35,828 bases of DNA from a virus: the IMG/VR virus record IMGVR_UViG_3300042554_001679, positions 1 through 35,828 of that record; one strand, 5' to 3'. Below, piece after piece: positions 23,410-30,446 of this stretch. Within the stretch, counting starts at the first letter, position 1, and each line of letters begins with the position of its first letter. Under the pieces are notes generated by a model. The model had not been told where the DNA came from. It did not search any database and worked only from the letters and a program-made list of their open reading frames with translations. Both the position numbers and the translations under genes were made by a program.

Positions 23410-24282
23410 TTACGCAAAAGTTGAACGCGCAAGAGTCTTCTCGTACCAAGCCTTGTATTTGGCGTCCACGTTGTAGAGACGCTGGCCCTTGCTGTTGGTC
23501 TTTCGCATGGCTTCGATTGCCTGCTGCTGGGTTTCAAACACCTCAGCCATGGTGGGCTTGCCACCGCCAATCAGTTCAGGCTCGCCCTGCTCTTTGCCGC
23601 CAGCAGCACGTGACTGCATGGCTCGCAACGCCAGGCGCACAGCAGCTTTGTTGCCGCTGTCCACGGCAGCGTTGTAGTCGGCCAGCTCGTCAGCGCCCAT
23701 GTTTGCCACGGCCCACTGGCTCAGCCGCTCAAACTCCTGCTCGCCGCCCACCAGGGCCTTGAGCTCAGTCACATCAGCGTCAGTCAGGCCATTGGCCGGG
23801 GCATCTGCAGCAGCTGCTTGCTGCGGCCGGTAGGCCTGCTCGTACTGCTCAATCAGCTGAACAGGGATACCGGTCTTGGCTGCCAGCTTGTCGCGCAGCT
23901 CCTTGGTGTCCTGGCCCTGGCGCACTGCCGAATCCCAGGCAGCCAGGTCGATGCCTTCCTCATCAGCCGCACTGGCGATGAAGTCGCCGTAATGCTCAGC
24001 GGCTTGCTCGCGGGTCAGCTTGGCTGGCGTCTCTGGTTCGGGCTGCTGCTGGCCGCGGCTGCTGATCAGCTTTTGGGCTTCGAGGTAGGCCTTCTCCAGG
24101 TCTTCGGTGCTCTTGAATTTGCCGGCTAGCAGCTTCTCGGCTTCATCAGTGCCCTGCTGCTCGGCCGCATCGATGGCGGCCTGCTGCTGCTGGACCTCCT
24201 CGAGGAACTGGTCAAAGACGTCTTGTTGGCCGGGGCCAACGAGAGCCTGCAGCTCCTCGCGGGTTTCGGGGGTGGCGGTCAT
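23410..24282 (-). CDS. Capsid assembly scaffolding protein (T7 gp9-like)
   Basis: A 290-residue acidic helical protein (T7 gp9: 307) between portal and capsid. It is Gln/Glu/Ala-rich (VFDQFLEEVQQQQAAIDAAE, KFKSTEDLEKAYLEAQKLIS) and its basic C-terminus (YNVDAKYKAWYEKTLARS) is the likely capsid-binding end. The EYGDFI-like segment AEHYGDFIASAADEEGID is common in this family. It is needed to shape the prohead and is not in the mature virion. The ATG overlaps the portal stop (ATGA). Confidence 0.88.
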   Translation of the reverse strand: MTATPETREELQALVGPGQQDVFDQFLEEVQQQQAAIDAAEQQGTDEAEKLLAGKFKSTEDLEKAYLEAQKLISSRGQQQPEPETPAKLTREQAAEHYGDFIASAADEEGIDLAAWDSAVRQGQDTKELRDKLAAKTGIPVQLIEQYEQAYRPQQAAAADAPANGLTDADVTELKALVGGEQEFERLSQWAVANMGADELADYNAAVDSGNKAAVRLALRAMQSRAAGGKEQGEPELIGGGKPTMAEVFETQQQAIEAMRKTNSKGQRLYNVDAKYKAWYEKTLARSTFA

Positions 24283-25919
24283 GCGGGTTGTTCCGTTGGT
24301 GGTTGTTCAGGAGGTGGGGCTGCCATCTCCTGTGCAGTGGCAGCGGCATTGGCCAGCTTCTGTGGATCAGCCATGCCGCTTGCCATGGCCTGCTGAGCCA
24401 TGGCCATCTGCTGTTGCTGCTGCTGTTCGGCAGCCAACTGCTCGTCGGTCTTGACCAGGCCGATGATGTCCATGCCCATCGAGGCAGCGAGCCGGCGGAT
24501 CAGCTCGGATGGCATCACGTAGGTGGCGATCCCTTCAGGGCCGAGTGACTGTTGCAGGATCTGCATGAACCGGGCGGTCTTCTCCAGGTCGTTGCCCCGG
24601 CCCACAGCAGCCAGGCCCACGCTCACGACGGGCTTGACCAGCTCATTCGGCAGCTTCGGCAGCCGGCCTTTGCGCACCAGCAGCGCCAGCTTCCGTGCCA
24701 CGTAGGGCTGCTGGAACTCAGTGGTGAGGATGGCATAGATGTTCCCGAGGGACTGTTCCGTCTGCAGCGCCTGCAAGCGGACCTCTTCCGCGGTCACGCG
24801 TTCGGCGTCCCGCATGTCGGCCAACATGAAGGCCTGAGCCAGGCGAGCCTCGATCCGGGCCAGGCCCTGCATCGCAACGCTCAGATCCTGTGCCTTGCCC
24901 ACCGTGATGGTGGTGACGTCATCGGGGTTGCCAGGGAGGAACGCGCCATTGGCGGCCTCAGCCAGCTTCTTGGGGTTGGCCACTCCGCTGGGCTTGACCA
25001 GGTGCTTCACCTGAGCGCTGACCAGGGAGCCCTCGGCGATGGCCTGGCTCAGGGCTTCGGCGGTCTGCAGATCCGCCATGCAAGCGGCCTCGACGTAGCC
25101 CGGTGAATAGTCATGCCCGTCGATGCGGTACATGCGCAGAGCCAGCCAGGGCGACTCGCTGATTGAGGCCGTGCCCTTGGTGCCAGGGATCTCTTTGTCC
25201 TTGACCTCCTGATACCAGGTGACCTTCTCGCCCTCCCACTCGACGTGGGTGTAGAGCTTGACGGTGCGCTCGTACTCAGGGCCGTCGTCGTCTTCTTCGA
25301 TCCCTGCAGTAGGGCCGTCCTCTTCCTCAAGCAGCAGCTTCACCTTCTCAGGCAGGTTCTCTTCTGAGAGCTCCTCGCAGACGATCGCCTCCAGGGGGTT
25401 GCCCATGGGGTCACGCCGCAGCACATAGCGGTTGAGGTGGAAGCAGCGCAGACCCTTCTCGCCGAGGTACATGAGCGCGTTGCCGCCCACCACCAGATGG
25501 AGAAGCATCTCGTGAACTGCCACGCGATCGTTGCTGGCTTCGATGCTGCGCAGCACTGCTCGCTCGAGCCGGGCCAGGGCCAGATCAAACTCGCTCTTGG
25601 TTTTGCCCAGCTGTTCAGCGCTGGCCCCAGCGGCCTGTAGCTGCTGCTCGTTCTTGGCCATCTCGATCTCATCGATCGTGAAGCGGAAGAAGGTTTCCGT
25701 TGGAGGCAGCAGCGCCAAGCTCAGGCGGCTGGTGATGTTGTGAACACCGCGAGCGCCGATGCCATTCCAGGGCAGCGGGAAGCTCTCGGTCTGGTTGGGT
25801 GTGTACTCGTCGTTGAGCGGCACCAGGTACGGCAGGGTCAGCCGCGCTGCTGCTCGTGCTCTCTCGAGGTAGTAGTTCCGGTCGCCCTCAAGGTTCCGGT
25901 AGCGCTTAGAGCAGCTCAT
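24279..25919 (-). CDS. Portal (head-tail connector) protein, T7 gp8-like
   Basis: A 546-residue protein (T7 gp8: 536). RYRNLEGDRNYYLERARAAA, LTLPYLVPLNDEYTPNQT, GVHNITSRLSLALLPPTETF and FFRFTIDE are typical of the family. Later DLSVAMQGLARIEARLAQAF and MRDAERVTAEEVRLQALQTE match the connector's stem/wing region. It forms the ring at the unique vertex. I choose ATG 25919, which has GGAGG 5 nt upstream; a TTG 12 nt earlier would start inside the leader. The C-terminus is Gln/Pro-rich. Confidence 0.95.
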   Translation of the reverse strand: MSCSKRYRNLEGDRNYYLERARAAARLTLPYLVPLNDEYTPNQTESFPLPWNGIGARGVHNITSRLSLALLPPTETFFRFTIDEIEMAKNEQQLQAAGASAEQLGKTKSEFDLALARLERAVLRSIEASNDRVAVHEMLLHLVVGGNALMYLGEKGLRCFHLNRYVLRRDPMGNPLEAIVCEELSEENLPEKVKLLLEEEDGPTAGIEEDDDGPEYERTVKLYTHVEWEGEKVTWYQEVKDKEIPGTKGTASISESPWLALRMYRIDGHDYSPGYVEAACMADLQTAEALSQAIAEGSLVSAQVKHLVKPSGVANPKKLAEAANGAFLPGNPDDVTTITVGKAQDLSVAMQGLARIEARLAQAFMLADMRDAERVTAEEVRLQALQTEQSLGNIYAILTTEFQQPYVARKLALLVRKGRLPKLPNELVKPVVSVGLAAVGRGNDLEKTARFMQILQQSLGPEGIATYVMPSELIRRLAASMGMDIIGLVKTDEQLAAEQQQQQQMAMAQQAMASGMADPQKLANAAATAQEMAAPPPEQPPTEQPA

Positions 25920-25920
25920 C

Positions 25921-26358
25921 TCAGCCTCCAAGATTTACGCCGACACCGGCGCCACGGTTTGAGGAACCAACGCGCAGATCAGCCGCTGGATTGGTGGTCT
26001 TCACGCTTGCAGCCTTGGGCGTCTTGCTTTGCTGCGCAGTGGGGGCAGACGTCGTTGGGGCAGAAGCGAGCACACGCAGAGAGGCACTGGCCGAGTTGGT
26101 GGCATCGCGCATTTGTTGAATCTGCGCTTGCTGTGCCTGCTCTGTGACCTGCAGCTGAGCGACCTTTGCTTGCTGGTCGGCCTCAGCCTGGATTTGAGCC
26201 TGTTGCAGCCTGGCCATCTCAGCCTGTTGACCCGCCACAGCTGCCTGCATTGCAGCTTCTTGGCGAGCGATCTCAGCAGCACGTTCACGCGCCAGCCGTT
26301 CTTGCCGCCTGTTCTCTTCGGCAATCGCCGCCATGTTTTGTCCAGCTCCGCTGCACAT
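25921..26358 (-). CDS. gp6.7/gp7.3-like small virion protein, copy 3 (MCSG)
   Basis: A 145-residue protein that starts MCSGAGQN, runs through a long Ala/Gln/Glu coiled coil (RRQERLARERAAEIARQEAA) and ends in LRVGSSNRGAGVGVNLGG. The N-terminal MC motif and the glycine-rich C-terminal end pair it with the two upstream genes as a tandem paralog. T7 gp6.7 and gp7.3, which occupy the same genomic position and are minor virion/ejected proteins, share these ends (from memory: MCFS start; SSGGGINI end). The ribosome site GGAG comes from the preceding gene's last codons. Confidence 0.65.
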   Translation of the reverse strand: MCSGAGQNMAAIAEENRRQERLARERAAEIARQEAAMQAAVAGQQAEMARLQQAQIQAEADQQAKVAQLQVTEQAQQAQIQQMRDATNSASASLRVLASAPTTSAPTAQQSKTPKAASVKTTNPAADLRVGSSNRGAGVGVNLGG

Positions 26359-26361
26359 GGC

Positions 26362-26757
26362 TCAAACTCCGATGTTGATGCCAGAGCCCTCGCTCATGGC
26401 CGTGGCACCAGAAGCAATCTTCAGCGTGCCCTTGGTCTTGTCCTTCTTCTTGGGCGCAACGGTGGTCTGTGCAGCGACAGGCTCGGTCTGGGTGGTGGTG
26501 GTTGCGTAAGCGGCCTGCTGCTGGGCCGCGGCGGATGCAGTGGCTGATGCCATCTCCGCCTCCAGCTCTGCCTTGCGCTGTGCAGCTGTGGCGTTGGCGT
26601 CGTCGATTTGCTTTTGCAATGCAGAGGCGAACTGCTGCTGCTGCGTCATCGACTGCTGGCGGTACTGGTCCAGCGCTGCGTTGTTGCGGTCAATGTCCGC
26701 CTGGCTGGGGCCCTTGTAGACAATCTCTGGGGCCTGAGGTGCAGATCCGAAGCACAT
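26362..26757 (-). CDS. gp6.7/gp7.3-like small virion protein, copy 2 (MCFG)
   Basis: A 131-residue protein starting MCFGSAPQAPEIVYKG, with a Gln/Ala coiled coil (QQQQFASALQKQIDDANAT) and a tail that ends LKIASGATAMSEGSGINIGV. I choose ATG 26757, 3 nt after the previous gene's stop and preceded by GGAG; a TTG two codons earlier is less likely. Together with its neighbours it forms a three-gene family where T7 has gp6.7 and gp7.3. A minor head-tail or ejected protein is the best guess. Confidence 0.68.
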   Translation of the reverse strand: MCFGSAPQAPEIVYKGPSQADIDRNNAALDQYRQQSMTQQQQFASALQKQIDDANATAAQRKAELEAEMASATASAAAQQQAAYATTTTQTEPVAAQTTVAPKKKDKTKGTLKIASGATAMSEGSGINIGV

Positions 26758-26759
26758 GG

Positions 26760-27164
26760 TCAAACTCCTGTGGTGATGTTGAGGCCCGTGCCGGCGCCTT
26801 GGCTGGAAGCCACGGCCCGGTCAATCCGTAAGCCGCGCTTGCCAGTAGGCCGTGTCATCTCGGCTCGATCAGAACCAAGAACAGGTGCCTGTGCCGTCTT
26901 GTCAGGCGGCGGCGCACCCATCAGGGCAGCCATGCGTGCAGCGTTTGCGTTGGTGTTGTTGGCTTGCTGCGTCTTGAGATCACGCAAGTCGCCAAGCACC
27001 TGCTGCTGGTCCGACAAAGCCCTGCTGAGCTCCATCTGCTTGAGCTGGATGGCTCCGTCTTGCGATGCCTTCATGGCATCGAACTGCGCCTGGGCCATCC
27101 GGTCGTAGGCCCCGGTGTCCGGCATCGTGATTACGGCGCCACCGCCGCCGCCACCGAAGCACAT
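26760..27164 (-). CDS. gp6.7/gp7.3-like small virion protein, copy 1 (MCFG)
   Basis: A 134-residue protein starting MCFGGGGGGAVITMPDTG, with a helical middle (MAQAQFDAMKASQDGAIQLK) and a C-terminus GKRGLRIDRAVASSQGAGTG ending in LNITTGV. This tail strongly resembles the 'GRKGLKVER' segment of T7 gp6.7 and the 'SLSVARSSGGGINI' end of gp7.3 as I remember them. Of the three copies this one looks closest to the T7 proteins. Its stop codon region (GGA GTT TGA) acts as the ribosome site for the next copy. Confidence 0.7.
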   Translation of the reverse strand: MCFGGGGGGAVITMPDTGAYDRMAQAQFDAMKASQDGAIQLKQMELSRALSDQQQVLGDLRDLKTQQANNTNANAARMAALMGAPPPDKTAQAPVLGSDRAEMTRPTGKRGLRIDRAVASSQGAGTGLNITTGV

Positions 27165-27391
27165 CAGAGCTCCTCCAGAATCAGCGGGTCGGATTTCTGC
27201 TCTTCAAGCAGTTGCTCCAGATAGACAATGACCTCTTGCTGGCCAATCAGGATGTCCAAGTCGCGTGGCGACATAGACCGATTGACCGCTGCCGGAAACA
27301 GCTCCCGCAGCTTTGCAATTAACTGATCAGTGACTATGGGCTGAAGCACTGCAGCTGTGCAGATCAAGCTCAGGCTACCGGGGGACTCCAT
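27164..27391 (-). CDS. Small hypothetical protein between exonuclease and virion genes
   Basis: Up to 75 residues. DQLIAKLRELFPAAVNRSMS then DLDILIGQQEVIVYLEQLLE resembles short helical proteins found upstream of portal genes in podoviruses. The family has no known function. The ATG at 27391 overlaps the exonuclease by 22 nt; a GTG at 27349 (61 residues) would leave a small gap that holds a CTGCAC-type motif, and the homologous core begins only after it. Start uncertain. The stop overlaps the next ATG (TGATG). Confidence 0.6.
   Translation of the reverse strand: MESPGSLSLICTAAVLQPIVTDQLIAKLRELFPAAVNRSMSPRDLDILIGQQEVIVYLEQLLEEQKSDPLILEEL
27357..27362 (-). promoter_or_regulatory. CTGCAC-type motif upstream of virion gene block
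   Basis: On the minus strand CTTGATCTGCACAGCTGCAG sits at the boundary between the exonuclease and the structural block. Its TTGATCTGCAC core is identical over 11 nt to the site upstream of the capsid gene. T7 has a late promoter near this position. It lies within the first codons of the longest reading of the small gene here. Confidence 0.28.
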
Positions 27392-28110
27392 AGCAGGGGA
27401 GTGCCGCTCGTCAAGTCGTACTCACCTGCGCGAAGGATGCGTGCACAGCGGGCTTGCGTCTTCGCATAGACCTCGCCAAAGCCTTTCTTGAGGAAGGCCT
27501 TGAGCACCTCATCCCACATCTCCACCTCTGTTGAGCAACCAGCAAGCAACTTGTCTGCGCCAACAGGGCCAACGCCTGGGCAGCCGGGATAGTTATCACT
27601 GGCATCGCCAGTCAACACCTGGCGGTAGAAATTGCGATCGGCTTCAAGGCGACTGATTTCAACCACCTCGCCATCGCGGAAGTGCAGGCCAGGCAGGGTG
27701 AGCATGTCCTTGTCAACAGAGACAATCACGTCACCCTCCTCGTAGAGCACGCCGAGCACGTCGTCTCCTTCAATGTCGGGCAGCTCGACCGCCTTCCAGC
27801 CACGGGCGGGGCCAGCGTTGTGGACCCACTCGATCAGCTTTCGGTAGCCCGCAGGCCTGCGGTACTTCTTGCGATTGCCCTTGTACTGGGGCCAGACCCC
27901 GTAGCGAAACGACGTGGAACTGCCGAACACCAGCACCAAGTCGTGGTTAGGCAGAGCCTCGCGGAACTGGCCAAGCGTTTCTTGGAAGACTTCCTTGGCA
28001 TCGTCGTGCCGGCAGAAATAGGTCCAGACGTCCGGCTCCCACTCGACCTCGTACTGGCAGGCAGAGGCTGCGGTGAACAGGTAGAACTCCGTGTCAATCA
28101 GAGCCTTCAT
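27370..28110 (-). CDS. 5'-3' exonuclease, FEN family (T7 gp6-like)
   Basis: A 246-residue protein. KALIDTEFYL supplies the first acidic residues; SFRYGVWPQYKGNRKKYRRP is the FEN 'FR..YK..R' arch region; ELPDIEGDDVLGVLYEE and VSVDKDMLTLPG carry metal-binding aspartates; LTGDASDNYPGCPGVGPVGA is the helix-hairpin motif. T7 gp6 (~300 residues) removes primers and degrades host DNA. The start overlaps the stop of the tiny membrane ORF (ATGA). The C-terminus is shorter than in T7. Confidence 0.92.
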   Translation of the reverse strand: MKALIDTEFYLFTAASACQYEVEWEPDVWTYFCRHDDAKEVFQETLGQFREALPNHDLVLVFGSSTSFRYGVWPQYKGNRKKYRRPAGYRKLIEWVHNAGPARGWKAVELPDIEGDDVLGVLYEEGDVIVSVDKDMLTLPGLHFRDGEVVEISRLEADRNFYRQVLTGDASDNYPGCPGVGPVGADKLLAGCSTEVEMWDEVLKAFLKKGFGEVYAKTQARCARILRAGEYDLTSGTPLLWSPPVA

Positions 28111-28196
28111 GGGTGGATGGTGCCGATGTAGAGGATGCCGATTGCCACCGCACAGAACAGGCAGGTGGCCAGGGTGAGAGCGGTGTCTTTATCCAT
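28107..28196 (-). CDS. 29-residue membrane microprotein
   Basis: Reads MDKDTALTLATCLFCAVAIG followed by ILYIGTIHP, a single membrane helix with almost no loops. The ATG overlaps the upstream stop by 8 nt (ATGGATAA) and the TGA overlaps the exonuclease ATG (ATGA), so it fits the operon exactly at both ends. That precise fit and the hydrophobic composition make a chance ORF unlikely. It is too short for most gene finders. Role unknown; a membrane-active or inhibitor peptide is possible. Confidence 0.55.
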   Translation of the reverse strand: MDKDTALTLATCLFCAVAIGILYIGTIHP

Positions 28197-28401
28197 CCGC
28201 TTGTCCCTGGATTTCGTAGATCAGGCGGTCAGCCACGTCGTTGATGGCCAGGTGAATCATGCGGGCTTGGCCAGGGTCTGGTGCCCAGGTGCGGATGGTG
28301 TTGGCGATCTCGCGGATCACCTCTTTCATGCGGCGTCTGTCATCAATGCCGTACTCCCCAAGGGCGTTTTGCACGGTCAAGCAGTTGTCCAGCAGGTTCA
28401 T
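28189..28401 (-). CDS. Small helical hypothetical protein
   Basis: A 70-residue charged helical protein (NALGEYGIDDRRRMKEVIRE, QARMIHLAINDVADRLIYEI). Its start overlaps the upstream stop (ATGA) and its stop overlaps the next microprotein start. No family recognised. It lies in the early/replication operon. Confidence 0.55.
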   Translation of the reverse strand: MNLLDNCLTVQNALGEYGIDDRRRMKEVIREIANTIRTWAPDPGQARMIHLAINDVADRLIYEIQGQADG

Positions 28402-28625
28402 TGGAGTGGGGTAACGGTGGAGTCGGGCCAGATGTTCTGGCAGTAGAGGATTGCTTTGGCCAGGGTTGGCGCTGGCTTGGTGACCCGCATTGCCCTGTAG
28501 CCAGGGCGCTTGACTTCAAGGACAAACATTCGAGTCGCCTCCTTGGGTTTGGGGTGGCTGATGCCAGGGCCAAGGATCGGTTCAGGGCCTTCTTGCGGTA
28601 GACGGCCAGGGACCATCCAGCTCAT
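28398..28625 (-). CDS. Small hypothetical protein, start uncertain
   Basis: From ATG 28625 (TAATG overlap with the 37-residue ORF) it has 75 residues. A second ATG at 28529, preceded by a perfect AAGGAGG, would give 43 residues starting MFVLEVKRPGYRAMRV. The second half looks like a small beta-alpha unit (VTKPAPTLAKAILYCQNIWP). Both starts may be used. No family recognised. Confidence 0.5.
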   Translation of the reverse strand: MSWMVPGRLPQEGPEPILGPGISHPKPKEATRMFVLEVKRPGYRAMRVTKPAPTLAKAILYCQNIWPDSTVTPLQ

Positions 28626-28738
28626 TACTCGCGCTCCATCTCGAGGATCTGCTCGCAGGCTCTGATGTAGCCCTCCCACCAGACCTGCGCGTAACTGCGC
28701 TCAACACAGTCTTCGTGATACTTGCGGCCGTAGTTCAT
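28625..28738 (-). CDS. 37-residue hypothetical protein
   Basis: Reads MNYGRKYHEDCVERSYAQVW then WEGYIRACEQILEMERE. The ATG overlaps the upstream stop (ATGA) and the TAA overlaps the next possible ATG (TAATG). It is an amphipathic, Trp/Tyr-rich helix. The double coupling argues for a real gene in spite of its size. Function unknown. Confidence 0.5.
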   Translation of the reverse strand: MNYGRKYHEDCVERSYAQVWWEGYIRACEQILEMERE

Positions 28739-28962
28739 AAGTCGAACGACGGATTCTCTGGTGACGTCGAGTTGCGTTTCTCTTTTGCGTGGCATGGTTC
28801 GATGTTGCGAAGGTCGTAGACACGGATGTTTCGTTGTTGTGCGCCGCGATTGAACATCACGGAAACTGAATTGCCATAGGTCTCGCTGATGTGGCCGCGG
28901 ACCCAGCCGCCAAGGGCACGGAATCGAACCTCTTGGCCCTTCTTAAATTGATCCCAGCTCAT
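28735..28962 (-). CDS. Small SH3-like hypothetical protein
   Basis: A 75-residue protein. FKKGQEVRFRALGGWVRGHI followed by SETYGNSVSVMFNRG and IRVYDLRNIEP has the strand pattern of a small SH3/KOW-like barrel. These often bind nucleic acid or nucleotides, but no specific family is recognised. Both ends overlap neighbours by ATGA. The basic tail may be disordered. Confidence 0.58.
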   Translation of the reverse strand: MSWDQFKKGQEVRFRALGGWVRGHISETYGNSVSVMFNRGAQQRNIRVYDLRNIEPCHAKEKRNSTSPENPSFDL

Positions 28963-29159
28963 GGGTAGTGGTGTTTGCGAAAGGCCTCCATGTCCCGAAG
29001 CTCCATGTCTTCAAACCTGGGGTGCTCTTCCAGGAACTGCTTGCTAGGCAGCACCACATCACGAGCCTTTTTGTTGAACTGCAGCACTGACCATTTGCCA
29101 GTGAGAAGGCCGTGCTCAAGGATTGCCCTGAGCTCGGCATGACTCATCAGCGGTTGCAT
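28959..29159 (-). CDS. Small hypothetical protein
   Basis: A 66-residue protein with MSHAELRAILEHGLLTGKWS then VLQFNKKARDVVLPSKQFLE. The ATG at 29159 overlaps the upstream stop (TGATG); an in-frame ATG at 29147 is an alternative. The 'GKWSVLQFNKK' segment suggests a short beta hairpin. Function unknown; part of the replication operon. Confidence 0.52.
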   Translation of the reverse strand: MQPLMSHAELRAILEHGLLTGKWSVLQFNKKARDVVLPSKQFLEEHPRFEDMELRDMEAFRKHHYP

Positions 29160-29695
29160 CAGCTCGCATCCAACCGGGCTTCCTCTTGCTTGACCCAGCT
29201 CAGGTATTCGGCCCAGCGCTGGGGCGTCAGGCCAGGCCCGTCGCTTGCTGCGGGTGGCAGCAACGGATGCTCAGTGCAGCTGAACGGCACATAGGCATCG
29301 GAGTTGTGTGGGTCAGGTGGTGCGGCCAGGGTCCGAGGGCTGCTGGGCAGGAGGGCCAGCTGCTGTTCTGACGGTTGGCAGAAGGCAGGCAGCTCTTCCT
29401 TGAACCCCCAGCTCCTGTTGGCCATCCCGTTTTCTGTGCGATACAGCGGTGCCATCAGTTCTTTCCAGGTGGGGTAGCGCTTGAAGACGTCGGGCTTCAG
29501 GCTCTGGATCCACTGCTCAGCAGCCCACATGAATTGGGGCTCGTTGATCTCTGGGAACTCAGAGGTGAAGCTGTGGAACTTGAGCCGGCAGATGTGAGGG
29601 CTCCAGCGGTCGGCCTCCTTGATGCGCAGATGGGCTGCGATCATTTCGGCGACCGCCAGAAACGTCTCTGGTGTCAGGCGGTTTGCTCTGGCCAT
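29159..29695 (-). CDS. Hypothetical replication-operon protein, possibly helicase-loader-like
   Basis: A 178-residue protein. The N-terminal ~90 residues are helical (LTPETFLAVAEMIAAHLRIK, FMWAAEQWIQSLK) and end in FKRYPTWKELMAPLYRTENG. This layout (short helices, 'f.A...w', then 'FPTW.EL..L') resembles phage helicase loaders of the G39P/lambda-P type in general plan. I cannot show homology. The C-terminal half is Pro-rich with a last helix PQRWAEYLSWVKQEEARL. Located next to a zinc-ribbon protein. Overlaps the upstream gene by 22 nt. Confidence 0.45.
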   Translation of the reverse strand: MARANRLTPETFLAVAEMIAAHLRIKEADRWSPHICRLKFHSFTSEFPEINEPQFMWAAEQWIQSLKPDVFKRYPTWKELMAPLYRTENGMANRSWGFKEELPAFCQPSEQQLALLPSSPRTLAAPPDPHNSDAYVPFSCTEHPLLPPAASDGPGLTPQRWAEYLSWVKQEEARLDAS

Positions 29696-30243
29696 TGCTC
29701 AAGGGCGGCGAGCATCGCCGGGTCTTTGGGCATCGGTCGTCCACTGGCCGTGGGCTTGGCCAGCTCCTGCTTCAGGTACTCAGGCTTGAGTGCCTGCCAG
29801 CCGTGCTCAACACCGGCGAGCGCGAGCAAGACCTGTTGCGGGTGGGACAAGTTGGCAACGCGATGAACGCTGGCTTGCCACGCCGCTTCAGTCCAGGTGG
29901 CATTGCCCCTGTGCTTTGAGCGACGGCTTTCGTTCCACCACTGCACCAGCAGCGGCTGTGCTTCGGGTGTGATGGCACCCAAAGCGCTGTCGTTCAGGTG
30001 GGCGACGTAATGGGCAGCAGACTTGGCCTGCTTCTTGGGCACGTCCGGCACCACTGCCAATGCCGGGACGGGTGCACCCATCTCGACGTAGCCAGCAGCC
30101 CGGCCCACAAAGACGCAGATGCGCTCAAGGGTTTGGAAGGTTTTGCCGCACCCTTGGCACAGCCGGATCCGACGATCGGCGTCAGGCAAAGCACGGGTTT
30201 CCGTGACCCGGCTCTTCTCGTGACCGCAGTGAGGGCACTTCAT
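29674..30243 (-). CDS. Zinc-ribbon protein, possible replication or transcription factor
   Basis: A 189-residue protein read from ATG 30243 (ATGA overlap). Residues 1-45 form a zinc ribbon of the NrdR/Ogr type (MKCPHCGHEKSRVTETR, then LCQGCGKTFQTLERI). The rest is helical; LVQWWNESRRSKHRGNATWT and QQVLLALAGVEHGWQALKPE with YLKQEL resemble the C-terminal 'gWqgl.pe.l' helix seen in several phage replication proteins (inference). A T7 counterpart is lacking. It may help recruit host replication proteins or regulate host transcription. Confidence 0.5.
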   Translation of the reverse strand: MKCPHCGHEKSRVTETRALPDADRRIRLCQGCGKTFQTLERICVFVGRAAGYVEMGAPVPALAVVPDVPKKQAKSAAHYVAHLNDSALGAITPEAQPLLVQWWNESRRSKHRGNATWTEAAWQASVHRVANLSHPQQVLLALAGVEHGWQALKPEYLKQELAKPTASGRPMPKDPAMLAALEQWPEQTA

Positions 30244-30446
30244 GCCGCCACCTCCTGGGGAGCCCACTCACCACACCACTCCTTGGGCGAAACCCCAGGC
30301 CAGTTGTTGAGTGAGATGTTGTCGAAAGGCGTGAGTACGGGCGGGTGGCGCTGGCAAAAAATGAAGGTGCCAAGTTCCTTCGGGCCACGCCCATAGCGGC
30401 AGTTGCCGCACTCCTGCTCACGCTGCGGCGGGAACGGAGTTGTCAT
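30240..30446 (-). CDS. Small cysteine-rich (zinc-binding) protein
   Basis: A 68-residue protein with CGNCRYGRGPKELG, then FCQRHPPVL and later SPKEWCGEWAPQEVAA. The CxxC...C...C layout and the WCGEW ending are typical of short phage zinc proteins without known function. The ATG lies 29 nt inside the RusA gene; its stop overlaps the next ATG. Confidence 0.6.
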   Translation of the reverse strand: MTTPFPPQREQECGNCRYGRGPKELGTFIFCQRHPPVLTPFDNISLNNWPGVSPKEWCGEWAPQEVAA

